A DNA stretch of 64,000 nt, taken from assembly GCF_000720425.1 (NCBI RefSeq), contig NZ_JOAJ01000004.1, positions 248,001 to 312,000 of the forward strand. Direction: 5' to 3'. The position numbers were made by a program, and so were the translations under genes. The notes beneath the pieces are model-generated. The model was not told the DNA's origin. It made no database searches and worked only from the letters and a program-made list of their open reading frames with translations. Shown here piece after piece: positions 26,778 to 36,290 of the stretch. The stretch comes from Nocardia rhamnosiphila NBRC 108938 (GTDB taxonomy: Bacteria > Actinomycetota > Actinomycetes > Mycobacteriales > Mycobacteriaceae). Within the stretch, counting starts at the first letter, position 1. Every line of letters starts with the position of its first letter.

Positions 26778-28421
26778 TTGACCGCCTCCACCGAGGGCTC
26801 CGTCGCACCCGCGGCGCGCGGATTGGCCGCCGAGGTGTCGCGGCGCCGCACTTTCGCCGTGATCTCCCACCCCGACGCGGGTAAATCGACGCTCACCGAA
26901 GCTCTCGCGCTGCACGCGCGCAAGATCGCCGAGGCGGGCGCCATCCACGGCAAGGCCGGACGTAAATCGACGGTCTCGGACTGGATGGAGATGGAGAAGG
27001 CGCGCGGTATCTCGGTGAGCTCCACCGCGCTGCAATTCAACTACCGGGCCGCCGGCTCCGAGATCGACAATGTGATCAATCTCGTCGACACTCCCGGCCA
27101 CTCCGATTTCTCCGAGGACACCTACCGCGTGCTGACCGCGGTCGATGCCGCGGTGATGCTGATCGACGCCGCCAAAGGCCTGGAACCGCAGACCTTGAAA
27201 CTGTTCCAGGTGTGCCGGCACCGCGGTATCCCGGTGGTCACCGTCATCAACAAATGGGACCGGCCGGGCCGCGCCCCGCTGGAACTGCTCGACGAGATCG
27301 AGGAACGGATCGGCCTCACGCCGACCCCGCTGTTCCTCCCGGTCGGGATCGCCGGCGATTTCCGCGGTCTGCTGCGCCGCGGGCCCGAGGGCGCCCCCGC
27401 CGAGTACATCCATTTCACCCGTACCGCCGGCGGCGCCACGATCGCACCCGAGGAGTCGCTGACTCCCGAGGCCGCCGAGGCCCGGGAGGGTGAACCGTGG
27501 AGTACCGCCGCGGAGGAGAGCGAACTGCTCTCGGCCACCGGCCAGGACCACGACCAGGAACTCTTCCTCGCCGGGCAGACCTCCCCGGTGATCTACGCCT
27601 CGGCCATGCTCAACTTCGGGGTCCGGCAGCTGCTCGAAACCCTGGTGGAGCTGGCGCCCGCCCCCGGCTCCCGGGCCGCGGTGGACGGCACCCCGCGGCA
27701 GCCCGCCGATCCGTTCAGCGCGGTGGTGTTCAAGGTGCAGGCCGGGATGGATACCGCCCACCGCGACCGGCTGGCGTTCATGCGGATCGTGTCCGGGGAA
27801 TTCGAACGCGGCATGGTCGTCACCCACGCCCAGACCGGTCGTCCGTTCGCGACCAAATACGCGCTCACCGTGTTCGGCCGGGAACGTGCCACCGTGGACA
27901 CCGCCTACCCCGGTGATGTGGTGGGCCTGGTGAACGCGACCGCGCTGGCCCCCGGTCACACGCTGTTCGTGGACAAGAAGGTCGAGTTCCCGCCCATCCC
28001 GTCGTTCGCGCCGGAACATTTCGCCGCGCTGCGGGCGCAGAGCGCGGGCAAGTACAAGCAGTTCCGCAAGGCAATCGACCAGCTCGATTCCGAGGGAGTG
28101 GTGCAGGTCCTGCGCAACGATTCGCGCGGTGACGCCTCTCCGGTCCTCGCGGCGGTCGGCCCCATGCAGTTCGAAGTGGTGACGGCGCGGATGCAGGGTG
28201 AGTTCGGTGTCGAGACCCAACTCGACCACCTCGCCTATACGATCGCCCGGCGCACCGACGCCGAATCGGCGCCCGAACTCGACCGTCAGCGCGGGGTGGA
28301 GGTGTTCACCCGCACCGACGGCGCGATCCTGGCCGTGTTCAGCGATAAATGGCGGTTGCAGTACATCCGGAAGGAGATGCCCGACCTCACGCTGGAACCG
28401 CTGGTCGCGGCCGCCGACTGA
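26778..28421 (+). CDS. prfC: Peptide chain release factor 3 (GTPase)
   Basis: RF3 recycles RF1 and RF2 after termination. From the TTG at 26778 the protein has 547 residues. The G domain shows SHPDAGKSTLTEA (G1), DTPGHSDFSEDTYR (G3) and NKWDR (G4), and the end RKEMPDLTLEPL matches RF3. TTG was preferred because AAAGG stands about 9 bases upstream and the family starts near here; an ATG at 26697 has no ribosome binding site. It has its own promoter region divergent from rplY. Confidence 0.93.
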   Translation: MTASTEGSVAPAARGLAAEVSRRRTFAVISHPDAGKSTLTEALALHARKIAEAGAIHGKAGRKSTVSDWMEMEKARGISVSSTALQFNYRAAGSEIDNVINLVDTPGHSDFSEDTYRVLTAVDAAVMLIDAAKGLEPQTLKLFQVCRHRGIPVVTVINKWDRPGRAPLELLDEIEERIGLTPTPLFLPVGIAGDFRGLLRRGPEGAPAEYIHFTRTAGGATIAPEESLTPEAAEAREGEPWSTAAEESELLSATGQDHDQELFLAGQTSPVIYASAMLNFGVRQLLETLVELAPAPGSRAAVDGTPRQPADPFSAVVFKVQAGMDTAHRDRLAFMRIVSGEFERGMVVTHAQTGRPFATKYALTVFGRERATVDTAYPGDVVGLVNATALAPGHTLFVDKKVEFPPIPSFAPEHFAALRAQSAGKYKQFRKAIDQLDSEGVVQVLRNDSRGDASPVLAAVGPMQFEVVTARMQGEFGVETQLDHLAYTIARRTDAESAPELDRQRGVEVFTRTDGAILAVFSDKWRLQYIRKEMPDLTLEPLVAAAD

Positions 28422-28427
28422 CCGGGC

Positions 28428-29237
28428 TCAACCGGCCGCCCGGTCCTCCGGGCCGGGGTACTCGCGGTCGGTGTCGACCTCGCCGTTATCCGTCCGCGCC
28501 CCCGCCTCCGGGTAGTCGCGTGGGACGCGCTCGACCGCTTCGACCCCGGTGGCCTGCTGGATCAGGCCCCAGCGGTTGGCGGTGAGCCGCAGACTGGGCA
28601 GATCTCCGAGGGAGAGCACCACCTCGTAGGTGCGTTCGTATCCGGTATGCGCGATCCGCCAGCGGCCGTCGTCACAACGGACGTATTCGTCGTTGTAGAA
28701 CGCGGAACCGCGCATCAGCATATTGTTCTCCGGAATCAGCGCGGTATCGGACAGATACCAGACTCCGGTCGCCCGGTCCCCGTCGATATCGATCTCGGGG
28801 TGATCGCAATGATGTTCGGTGATGACGTGCGGCCCGAGCGTATTACGCAGAAATGTGAGAAACGCTTCCCGGGATTCGAACTGCAGGTATTCGCTGTAGG
28901 TGGCCGTGGCCTCCGGTATCAGCGTATCGGCGAGGTCGTCCCAGAGTTTGGTATCCAGGGTGCGCAGGTACCGGTATTTCAGGCGGTGTATCGCCAGCAC
29001 GTCGTCGGTCGCCACAGCGGTCACCCCAGGTCCTTCACCGGGCCGCATCGGCCCCATCGTCAGCGGCACATCGCCCTCGGGCTCGAGCCGCGGGGGCAGC
29101 GAGACATCGAGTCCGGCCCCCAATGCGGCCGCCAGTGCGGCGCCGGAGAAGGCCATGGTGTCGCTGCTCTGGCCCGGCCGCCGCGGAAAACCACCCGGGC
29201 GCGGCCCGGGATCGTTGCGCTCTTCGCCCTGGTCCAT
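28428..29237 (-). CDS. SnoaL/NTF2-like protein
   Basis: A 269-residue protein. Residues ~75-200 form an NTF2-like cone fold: AIHRLKYRYLRTLDTKLWDD, then FLRNTLGPHVITEHHCDHPEI, with the His pair usual in SnoaL-type domains. The N- and C-terminal parts are charged and low-complexity. Such domains serve as isomerases, dehydratases or ligand binders; the substrate cannot be told. It converges on prfC with 6 bases between them. GGAGAG precedes the ATG. Confidence 0.8.
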   Translation of the reverse strand: MDQGEERNDPGPRPGGFPRRPGQSSDTMAFSGAALAAALGAGLDVSLPPRLEPEGDVPLTMGPMRPGEGPGVTAVATDDVLAIHRLKYRYLRTLDTKLWDDLADTLIPEATATYSEYLQFESREAFLTFLRNTLGPHVITEHHCDHPEIDIDGDRATGVWYLSDTALIPENNMLMRGSAFYNDEYVRCDDGRWRIAHTGYERTYEVVLSLGDLPSLRLTANRWGLIQQATGVEAVERVPRDYPEAGARTDNGEVDTDREYPGPEDRAAG

Positions 29238-29396
29238 CTCTCCACCATCCCACCTGAAATGGACAATTTGGGAGGTAATTCAGATCTGTATCGGATTGCT
29301 ATCCTGCGTCGGCGATATCACGGACCGCGGGCACAGATCACCGATTACGAAAGGGACCCGGCAGATCCGCCGGGGGGCCTGTTCCACGGGCCGATA

Positions 29397-30398
29397 TCAG
29401 GGCCGTTCACCGTTGCCGATGGTGAAGCAGGTCCGGCAGAAATCCTCTCCGAACTCGGTCAGACGCAAACTTTTGCGGACAATTTTCGGTGCGCGGCCCG
29501 CTTTTTTCAGTGCGGCCTCCACGATCGGCTGGACCTCCAGCACCATATAGCGGCTCAGCACCACCGGATCCTCGGAATTATGGGTCAGGCCCAACCGGCT
29601 CAGGTTGATCAGGTACGAGCGCGCGCGATCCATGTACCGCACCCCGGCCTGCTCCGGTACCGAGGTCAACCCCCCGGCGATCAACTCCGATCCGATACCC
29701 AGCGGACGGTTGGTGCGCACATCGACCGTCGGCTGCGGCCCGTTGAGGGCCATGTAGCGCAGGATGCGGGCCTCGTCGGGCGCCAGTTCGTCCAGGATCC
29801 GGTCATAGGCCGGATGCACCTCTTCGGTGAAGTACACATCCGCCGACCGGGCCAGCAGGGCGTCCCCGCGCCGGCGCAGTTCGGCGACGCTGGCCGAGCG
29901 CAGATAGGAACCGACCGCCACGGTCTGCTGGGGCGGGGTCTGCCCGGTGGGGACGTAGCTGACGATCTCGCGCACCGACCCCTCGGTGACGCCGAGGGCA
30001 CTGCGCGCGATGGAGCGCAGCGCGTTACCGGTCCGCTCGGCGATCTCGGCCGAGGATTCCCCGTCCAGGGCGGCCTGGGTGATCTCCCGCGTCACCTCGT
30101 AGGAGGTGTTGACCGCCCACTGGCCGCCGCGCACCACACCGCCCGCCGCCAGACCGGCCGCCCGGAACACCCCGCGGATGAGACGGGCCTCGTTGCTGAT
30201 CTGCCGCTGTTCGACGTCGGCGCTGCGTTCCACACTCGACGGAGGCCGGCGTTCGACATCCGAGGCGGACGGGCGCGCACCGTTCGGCGACGCACCGCGT
30301 GCGATTCCCGGCGCCCGCACGGCCTCCGGGGACCCGCTGCGCTGCACGGCACGGGAACCGGTCCGGGGGATCTCCTGTCCGGGCCTGTCGTCTGCCAC
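29397..30398 (-). CDS. Abi-alpha (DUF4393)-like protein, copy 1
   Basis: A 333-residue protein. Residues 1-65 are low-complexity and basic; 70-150 are helical with NEARLIRGVFRAAGLAAGG; the core near 205-245 has LAPDEARILRYMALNGPQP, followed by a winged-helix-like part (LINLSRLGLTHNS, LRLTEFGEDF), as in Abi-alpha/DUF4393 proteins. That family was named from abortive infection proteins; the mechanism is unknown. The GTG start has CGGAG upstream. A second copy lies on the other side of a DUF445 gene. Confidence 0.75.
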   Translation of the reverse strand: MADDRPGQEIPRTGSRAVQRSGSPEAVRAPGIARGASPNGARPSASDVERRPPSSVERSADVEQRQISNEARLIRGVFRAAGLAAGGVVRGGQWAVNTSYEVTREITQAALDGESSAEIAERTGNALRSIARSALGVTEGSVREIVSYVPTGQTPPQQTVAVGSYLRSASVAELRRRGDALLARSADVYFTEEVHPAYDRILDELAPDEARILRYMALNGPQPTVDVRTNRPLGIGSELIAGGLTSVPEQAGVRYMDRARSYLINLSRLGLTHNSEDPVVLSRYMVLEVQPIVEAALKKAGRAPKIVRKSLRLTEFGEDFCRTCFTIGNGERP

Positions 30399-30624
30399 GT
30401 CTACTCCGATATCGCCAGATGAACGAATCTGCTCACCGATTATTGCCCATTCGCCGCAATCACTCGCCGCCGGACCATCAATCCGGCTCTCGTCTGGGAC
30501 ACTGATGTGCCGGGCCCGAACGCGCTGCCGCCGGGACGTCCGCCGCGGCGCGGTGGTCGTTCGGCAGTGGTGCTAATTTGAGGGTCCCGGTGAGGCGGCG
30601 ATCACCGGAGCAGGAGGGTGTGTC

Positions 30625-31947
30625 GTGTTGGAGAGTGTATTCGGGGTGCACCCGACGATCCTCCTGGAATTGCTGACCATTCCTCTGTTCACCGGAGTCA
30701 TCGGCTACGTCACCAACTGGACCGGTGTGCTGATGCTGTTCCGGCCGATCGCATTTCACGGTGTCCGACTACCCGGCCTGCGGTATGTGTACCCGTACCT
30801 GCCCAAGCGGATCCAGATTCTGCCGCTGCTGCGCCATGACGGCCGCTTGGGCTGGCAGGGCATCGTCCCCTCACGGGCCGACAAGATGGCCAGTATCGCG
30901 GTGGACAAAGGCCTTTCGAAACTGGGCAGTGTCGCCGACTTCTACCGGGAACTGGAACCCGACGCCCTCGCCGAGCATCTGGCGGGGACGGCGGAGACCC
31001 AGATCCGCGATATCGTCGAGACGATCCTGCGCCGCGAACATCCGCAACTCTGGTACAACCTGCCCACCCAGGTACGGGAGATGGTGCACGAACGAGTGCG
31101 CCAGCAACTGCCGGATATTCTGCGCGAACTCACCACCGAACTCGGCGCGAACATCGATCAGCTGCTCGATGTCAAACAGATGGTCATTCGTTATTTCCAG
31201 GCCCGGCCGCAACTGCTCAATCAGTTGTTCCAGGTACTCGGCGCCAAGGAATTGCGGTTCATGCAGAATTTCGGCTTCTACTTCGGCGCCCCGATGGGCG
31301 TGGTGCTGGTCGCGATACTGCAGTTCACCGGCTGGCCGTCACTGGCGGTGCTGCCGATCGGTGGGGTGATCATCGGCTGGGTCGTCAACTGGGTCGGCCT
31401 GAACATGATCTTCGCGCCCGCCGAGCCGAAATGGTGGTGCCCGTGGCGGCAGGGCCTGCTGATCAAACGCCAGGACGAGATCACCACCGGATACGCGGAA
31501 CTGGTCTCGACCCAGGTGATGACGGTGGCCAATATCGGCGACGAACTCCTGAACGGCCCCAAATCCGACCGCACCCTGCAGATGCTGGAGGACACCCTGC
31601 GCCCCGCCGCCGACCGGGCGCTGGGACCGGCCCGCGGAGCGGTGAAACTGGTTCTCGGCAGCCGTGACTACCGGACGCTGACCGAGACCCTGACCACCGA
31701 GGCGATGGCCATCGCGCCGCTCGCCTTCGCCGACGAGGACTTCAACGTGCGCCAGGGCAAACAGATCGGCGCCTATATCTCCAAGCAGATGTCCGAACTG
31801 TCGCCCAACGATTTCGTCGATATGCTGCGGGCGGCGATCAAACAGGACGAGTGGTTGCTGTTCGTGCACGGCGGCGTGCTGGGACTGTTCGCCGGATACG
31901 CGCATATCCTGGTCTTCGGAACGGGGGTGGCGACGACATGGCTGTGA
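30625..31947 (+). CDS. DUF445-family membrane protein
   Basis: A 440-residue protein with a hydrophobic N-terminus (LLELLTIPLFTGVIGYVTNW), a central hydrophobic pair (FGAPMGVVLVAILQFTGWPS and GGVIIGWVVNWVGLNMIF) and a C-terminal segment LLFVHGGVLGLFAGYAHIL. The repeated GYVTNW/GWVVNW motif and long helical region between them are typical of DUF445. The GTG start has AGGAGGG upstream. It overlaps the next gene by 10 bases and is divergent from Abi-alpha copy 1, so the three probably act together at the membrane. Confidence 0.87.
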   Translation: MLESVFGVHPTILLELLTIPLFTGVIGYVTNWTGVLMLFRPIAFHGVRLPGLRYVYPYLPKRIQILPLLRHDGRLGWQGIVPSRADKMASIAVDKGLSKLGSVADFYRELEPDALAEHLAGTAETQIRDIVETILRREHPQLWYNLPTQVREMVHERVRQQLPDILRELTTELGANIDQLLDVKQMVIRYFQARPQLLNQLFQVLGAKELRFMQNFGFYFGAPMGVVLVAILQFTGWPSLAVLPIGGVIIGWVVNWVGLNMIFAPAEPKWWCPWRQGLLIKRQDEITTGYAELVSTQVMTVANIGDELLNGPKSDRTLQMLEDTLRPAADRALGPARGAVKLVLGSRDYRTLTETLTTEAMAIAPLAFADEDFNVRQGKQIGAYISKQMSELSPNDFVDMLRAAIKQDEWLLFVHGGVLGLFAGYAHILVFGTGVATTWL

Positions 31948-32798
31948 AACGGGAAACGCGGGACAGCGGTGAGCCCGAGCGGCGCGACGGTAGCGGTCGG
32001 GCCGGCGAGAGCAGGCGGTCCGGTGGCCCCGCCGCGACCGTGCGGGCGGTGAGCGGGGTCGCGCGGGTCGCGGCCTCGGCGGTATCGGGCACCACCCGCT
32101 GGGGCGTGCACACCGCCCTCGATATCACCGAGACGGTGGTGCGGGGCAGTATGGCCGGGCTCCCCCCGGCCGAGATCCGCACCGAGGCGGTCGCGCAGGC
32201 CCAGGAGGCGCTGCGCCGGGCGCTGGGTGTCGCGGCGGCGGAGCCGTCGGCTCTCGACAACCCGACCGAACGTTCGCTACGCGAGCAGGGTGCCGCGCTG
32301 TTGCGCCTGGCCGCCAGCCCCCGGGCCGCCGACGAGGGCCATCCGGCCTTTGCCCGCATTCTGGCCGAACTCACCTCCGACGAGGCCCGCATCCTGCGCC
32401 TGCTACGCCTCGACGGGCCGCAACCGGCCGTGACCGTCCGCGGCGGCCGCCGTACCCGGCGTGGCTCCCGCAAGGCGGAACAGGCGTCCGGTACGGCCGA
32501 GATCGGGGTCAGCATGATCGGCGAGCACGCCGGGCTGCGCCATCCCGACCGGGTCCAGCGTTACCTGGCCAATCTGCGCCGGATCGGGCTGATCGAGTTG
32601 CTGCCCGAACCGGTGGGCACGCCCGAGCGCTACCAATTGCTGGAGGCCCAGGCGCCCGCGATCGAACTGCTGAAGCAGGCCGGTGGCCGCGGCAAACTGC
32701 AGCACCGCGGTATCGCGCTCACCCCGTTCGGCGGCGAGTTCGTCCAGGCGAGCCTCCCTATCACCGGGGAGAGCGGCCCGGCGGCCGAGAACCACTGA
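31938..32798 (+). CDS. Abi-alpha (DUF4393)-like protein, copy 2
   Basis: A 286-residue paralogue of the protein at 29397-30398. The shared core is LTSDEARILRLLRLDGPQP, with a similar end (YLANLRRIGLIELL, IALTPFGGEFVQ). The N-terminus is again basic and low-complexity. It overlaps the end of the DUF445 gene by 10 bases and is therefore translated with it. Whether it protects against phage or serves a cell-envelope role cannot be told from sequence. Confidence 0.75.
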   Translation: MAVKRETRDSGEPERRDGSGRAGESRRSGGPAATVRAVSGVARVAASAVSGTTRWGVHTALDITETVVRGSMAGLPPAEIRTEAVAQAQEALRRALGVAAAEPSALDNPTERSLREQGAALLRLAASPRAADEGHPAFARILAELTSDEARILRLLRLDGPQPAVTVRGGRRTRRGSRKAEQASGTAEIGVSMIGEHAGLRHPDRVQRYLANLRRIGLIELLPEPVGTPERYQLLEAQAPAIELLKQAGGRGKLQHRGIALTPFGGEFVQASLPITGESGPAAENH

Positions 32799-32810
32799 AC
32801 CCCGGGCCGC

Positions 32811-34622
32811 TCAGACCTGGTCGGCGAGTTCCATCCAGCGCTCTTCGGCCGTTTCCTTCTGGGCCTGGACGTCCTTGAGTTCGGCGCCCAGTGTCACCAA
32901 TTTGCCGGGCTCGGTGGCGGCCTCGGCCAGTGCCGCGTGCAGGGCCGTCTCCCGCTCACCCAGTTTGTCGATGGCACGTTCCAGCCGGGTCAGTTCCTTA
33001 CGGGCCGCACGGTAGGCCGCGGAATCGGTCTGCGCCGCCGCCGGCTGCGGGCCGGACTGCGTGGTCGCCCGGGCGGAACCGCCCGCCGCGAGTTCGGCGC
33101 GGCGGCGCAGGTACTGGGCGATCCCACCGGGCAGGTTGGTGAGCGCGCCGTCGCCGAACAGCGCCCAGGTGCTGTCGCAGATCCGCTCGACCAGGTAGCG
33201 GTCGTGGCTGATCACCACCAGGGTTCCGGCCCAGTTGTCCAGCAGATCCTCGAGCTGCTGGAGGGTGTCGATATCGAGGTCGTTGGTCGGTTCGTCCAGC
33301 AACAGCACATTGGGCTCGGACATCAGAATGCGCGTCAGTTGCAGGCGGCGCCGCTCGCCACCGGACAGATCGCGCACCGGGGTGCGCTGGCGGGCCGGGG
33401 TGAAACCGAGCCGTTCGGCGAGTTGCCCGGCCGAGAGCTCCAGCGCCTTGCTGCCTTCCCCGAGCGTGATACGCATGGCGATCTCCTGCACCGCCTCGAG
33501 CACCCGCATATCGGTGGGCAGATCGTCGAGTTCCTGGCGCAACCAGCCGATCCGGACGGTCTGGCCCTGGATCCGTTTCCCGGACACCGGGTCGATATCA
33601 CCGGCGAGCGCGCGCAACAGCGTGGTCTTGCCCGATCCGTTCACCCCGACCAGACCGACCCGTTCGCCGGGGGCGAGCCGCCAGGTGAGATCGCGTACCA
33701 GTTCCCGGCCGTCCGGGGTGGCGAGGGAGGCGTCCTCCAGTTCGACCACCACCCGGCCCAGGCGCTTCTTGGCGAACGCGGCCAGCGAGACCGAATCGCG
33801 CGGCGGCGGCACATCGGCGATCAACGCCTCGGCGGCCTCGACCCGATAACGCGGTTTGGAAGTACGGGCCTGCGGCCCACGCCGCAACCAGGCCAGTTCC
33901 TTGCGGGCGAGGTTACGGCGGCGGGCCTCGGTCGCGTCGGCCTGGCGGGCGCGTTCGGCCCGCGCGAAGATCCAGTCACCGTAGCCGCCCTCGTAGGTTT
34001 CGACCCGGCCGCCCACCACCTCCCAGGTGCGGGTGGCGACCGTGTCCAGGAACCAGCGGTCGTGGGTGACGACGACGAGCGCGCTACGCCGGGCCAGCAG
34101 GTGGCCGGCCAGCCATTCCACGCCTTCGACGTCGAGGTGGTTGGTCGGTTCGTCGAGGACCAGCAGATCCAGTTCCCGCACCAGCGCGGCCGCCAGCGCG
34201 ACCCGGCGGCGTTCGCCACCGGACAGGTTGGTGACCGACGTTTCCAGGCCGAGATCCGCGATCCCGATACCGTCCAGCACCGACCGGATCCGGGGATCTG
34301 CGGCCCATTCGTGTTCGGCGATATCGCCGGTGGGCGCGTCGTCGGCCAGTCCGGCCAGCACCACCTCGCCGATGGTGGCGCCCTCGGGCAGTACGCCCCG
34401 CTGCGTGACCACCGCCATGCGCAGCCCGCCGAGCCGGCTCACCCGGCCGCTGTCGGGCTCCTCGATACCGGTCAGCACCTCCAGCAGAGTGGTCTTCCCG
34501 CCGCCGTTGAGGCCCACCACCCCGATCCGGTCACCGGCGTGCACACCGAGCGATACACCGTCGAGCAGCGGTGTGATCCCGAAACTCTTGCTGACCTGTT
34601 CGAGGTTGATCAGGTTGGACAT
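32811..34622 (-). CDS. ABC-F family ATPase (Uup/EttA-like)
   Basis: ABC-F proteins are soluble double-ATPase factors that act on the ribosome. The 603-residue protein has two Walker A motifs (GLNGGGKTTLLEVL and GVNGSGKTTLLRAL), two LSGGERRR signatures and two LLVLDEPTNHLD/LLLDEPTNDLD Walker B motifs. The C-terminus after about residue 520 is a coiled coil (ELTRLERAIDKLGERETALH), as in Uup. No membrane segment. It follows ispE on the same strand after a repeat array. It converges on Abi-alpha copy 2 with 12 bases between them. Confidence 0.93.
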   Translation of the reverse strand: MSNLINLEQVSKSFGITPLLDGVSLGVHAGDRIGVVGLNGGGKTTLLEVLTGIEEPDSGRVSRLGGLRMAVVTQRGVLPEGATIGEVVLAGLADDAPTGDIAEHEWAADPRIRSVLDGIGIADLGLETSVTNLSGGERRRVALAAALVRELDLLVLDEPTNHLDVEGVEWLAGHLLARRSALVVVTHDRWFLDTVATRTWEVVGGRVETYEGGYGDWIFARAERARQADATEARRRNLARKELAWLRRGPQARTSKPRYRVEAAEALIADVPPPRDSVSLAAFAKKRLGRVVVELEDASLATPDGRELVRDLTWRLAPGERVGLVGVNGSGKTTLLRALAGDIDPVSGKRIQGQTVRIGWLRQELDDLPTDMRVLEAVQEIAMRITLGEGSKALELSAGQLAERLGFTPARQRTPVRDLSGGERRRLQLTRILMSEPNVLLLDEPTNDLDIDTLQQLEDLLDNWAGTLVVISHDRYLVERICDSTWALFGDGALTNLPGGIAQYLRRRAELAAGGSARATTQSGPQPAAAQTDSAAYRAARKELTRLERAIDKLGERETALHAALAEAATEPGKLVTLGAELKDVQAQKETAEERWMELADQV

Positions 34623-34676
34623 GGATCCTTCCGCCTCCGGCTGCCGGCCACGCCTCTACGGGGCCCCGATCAGCCT

Positions 34677-34948
34677 AATAGGCACTGCTGGGCACAGCCC
34701 ACCCGCAGCCCGCGCACGACCGCAGCGAACGTGGAGGTACGCCCTGTAGGCACTGTCGGGCCCAGCCCAGCCACAGCCCGGGCATTGCCGGAGCGAATGC
34801 GGAGGTACGCCCACCAGGCGCAGCTCGGCGAGCCCACCCACAGTCCGCGCACGGCCGAAGCGAACGCGGAGGTACGCCCTACAGGCGCAGCTCGGCGAGC
34901 CCACCCACAGTCCGCGCACGGCCGGAGCGAACGCGGAGGTACGCCTAT
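34677..34948. repeat. Array of four ~66-68-bp imperfect repeats between ispE and the ABC-F gene
   Basis: Four tandem units, starting near 34677, 34745, 34813 and 34881. Each has a GGCACxGxTGGGC-like start, AGCCCACCCACAG in the middle and GCGGAGGTACGCC at the end. Units 3 and 4 are nearly identical. Inside a unit, short inverted repeats suggest a folded RNA or DNA form. The array is preceded by the near-palindrome GCCTAATAGGC (34673-34683). The same family occurs at 35973-36110. It fills the 370-bp gap between the two genes. Confidence 0.9.
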
Positions 34949-34991
34949 CGAGCCGCCCGGTGGGTGCCCGGCAGCGGTCCGGGCCCGGCGA

Positions 34992-35960
34992 TCAGGCGCG
35001 GCGCGGGCCGGGTCCGGGTTCGGGTGCCGGCGGGTGTGGTTCCTCGTGACCGATCACCCGGGCGCCGGGTACCGGGCCGGTGGCGGTGCGCACGCTGCGG
35101 GCCACTCCCGCGCCGGACAGTTCCGCCGCGACCGCCACCGCCGATTCCGCCGATTCACACAGGAACGCGCAGGTCGGCCCGGAGCCGGAGACCAATCCGG
35201 CCAAGGCGCCGACCTCTACGCCCGCCCGCAGTGTGCGACGCAGTTCGGGGCGCAGCGAGACCGCCGCGGCCTGCAAATCGTTGCCGAGCAGTGGTGCGAG
35301 CTGGTGTGCGTCACCGGAGGCCAGCGCCTGCATGATCTCCTGGGGTGCGCCGAGCCGGGGCGGGTCGCCCTGGACCCGCAGCCGGTCGAGTTCGGTGAAC
35401 ACTTCCGGGGTGGACAGCCCGCCCTTGGCCAGCGCCAGCACCCAGTGGAAGGCATTGCGGGACAGGACGGGAAGCAGGCGTTCCCCGCGCCCGGTGCCCA
35501 GCGCGGTACCACCGTGCAGGGCGAAGGGCACATCGCTGCCCAGTTCGGCGCCCACCGCGGCGAGTTCGTCCCGGTTCATCCCCAGTTCCCACAGCTCGTT
35601 CAGGCCGACCAGCGTGGCGGCCGCGTCGGCGCTGCCGCCGGCCATACCGCCGGCGACCGGGATGCCTTTGTCGATGGCGATCTCCACCAGGGGCGCGCGT
35701 CCGGCCACCTGGGCGAGCCGGACCGCCGCCTTCCACACCAGATTCGTCCGGTCGGTGGGCACTTCGGCGGCGCCCTCGCCGGTGACCCGCAGGGTGAGCG
35801 AGTTGGCGGGAGTGATCTCCAGGTCGTCGGCGAGCGACAGGGCCTGGAACACGGTGGTGAGCTCGTGGTAGCCGTCGGCGCGCAGGTCACCTACTCCCAG
35901 ATGGAGGTTCACCTTCGAAGGAGCCCGCACGGTGACGGGACTGGGCACAACGGACAGCAC
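34992..35960 (-). CDS. ispE: 4-diphosphocytidyl-2-C-methyl-D-erythritol kinase (MEP pathway)
   Basis: IspE phosphorylates CDP-methylerythritol in isoprenoid synthesis. The GHMP-kinase motifs are [20 protein letters not shown] near the start, [17 protein letters not shown] and [11 protein letters not shown]. The end is a Pro-rich tail ([12 protein letters not shown]). The start is uncertain among GTG codons at 35960, 35948 and 35930; none has a good ribosome binding site. The repeat array at 35973 begins only 12 bases upstream. In mycobacteria ispE follows rsmA in the same way. Confidence 0.94.
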   Translation of the reverse strand: MLSVVPSPVTVRAPSKVNLHLGVGDLRADGYHELTTVFQALSLADDLEITPANSLTLRVTGEGAAEVPTDRTNLVWKAAVRLAQVAGRAPLVEIAIDKGIPVAGGMAGGSADAAATLVGLNELWELGMNRDELAAVGAELGSDVPFALHGGTALGTGRGERLLPVLSRNAFHWVLALAKGGLSTPEVFTELDRLRVQGDPPRLGAPQEIMQALASGDAHQLAPLLGNDLQAAAVSLRPELRRTLRAGVEVGALAGLVSGSGPTCAFLCESAESAVAVAAELSGAGVARSVRTATGPVPGARVIGHEEPHPPAPEPGPGPRRA

Positions 35961-35972
35961 GGTGACCCAGCC

Positions 35973-36110
35973 TAATAGGCACGGTTGGGCGAAGCCCATC
36001 CACAATCCGCGCATGGCCGGAGCGAATGCGGAGGTAGGCCGGATAGGCACAGTTGGGCGGAGCCCATCGCCGGCCCGCACAGGGCCGGAGCGAAGGCGGA
36101 GGTACGCCGG
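35973..36110. repeat. Two more copies of the ~66-bp repeat, upstream of ispE
   Basis: Two units at about 35973-36040 and 36042-36110 share the unit structure of the array at 34677-34948 (TAGGCACxGTTGGGC, then GCCGGAGCGAAxGCGGAGGTA). Like the first array it begins with GCCTAATAGGC, at 35970-35980. It lies directly 5' of the ispE start. Confidence 0.88.
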
Positions 36111-36226
36111 ATGCCGGCCCGGCCCGCGGACATCGCGAAAGGGGACCTCAGCACCACGGCTCACGGCCGGGGCGGGCGGGCGGGCCCGTACAGAGGGTGC
36201 GGTGGACAACACACCGTTGCCGCAGT

Positions 36227-36241
36227 TACCCCCGGGGGGTA
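36227..36241. promoter_or_regulatory. CsoR-type copper operator upstream of the copper chaperone gene
   Basis: TACCCCCGGGGGGTA is a near-perfect palindrome of the C-run/G-run type bound by CsoR copper sensors, and TATATT directly after it can be a -10 box. The chaperone gene starts 50 bases downstream. No CsoR gene is in the window. Confidence 0.7.
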
Positions 36242-36290
36242 TATTTGACCGCGGGAACTCCCGAACGGGAACGAGCACGAAGGAGATGTC

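Noticed and set aside
26730..28229. A 499-codon minus-strand frame
   Set aside because: Antisense to prfC, which has all GTPase motifs; translation is His/Gly/Gln-rich, a typical shadow.
32937..35975. A 1012-codon plus-strand frame
   Set aside because: It is antisense to the ABC-F gene and ispE, which have full catalytic motifs; long open antisense frames are common at this GC content.
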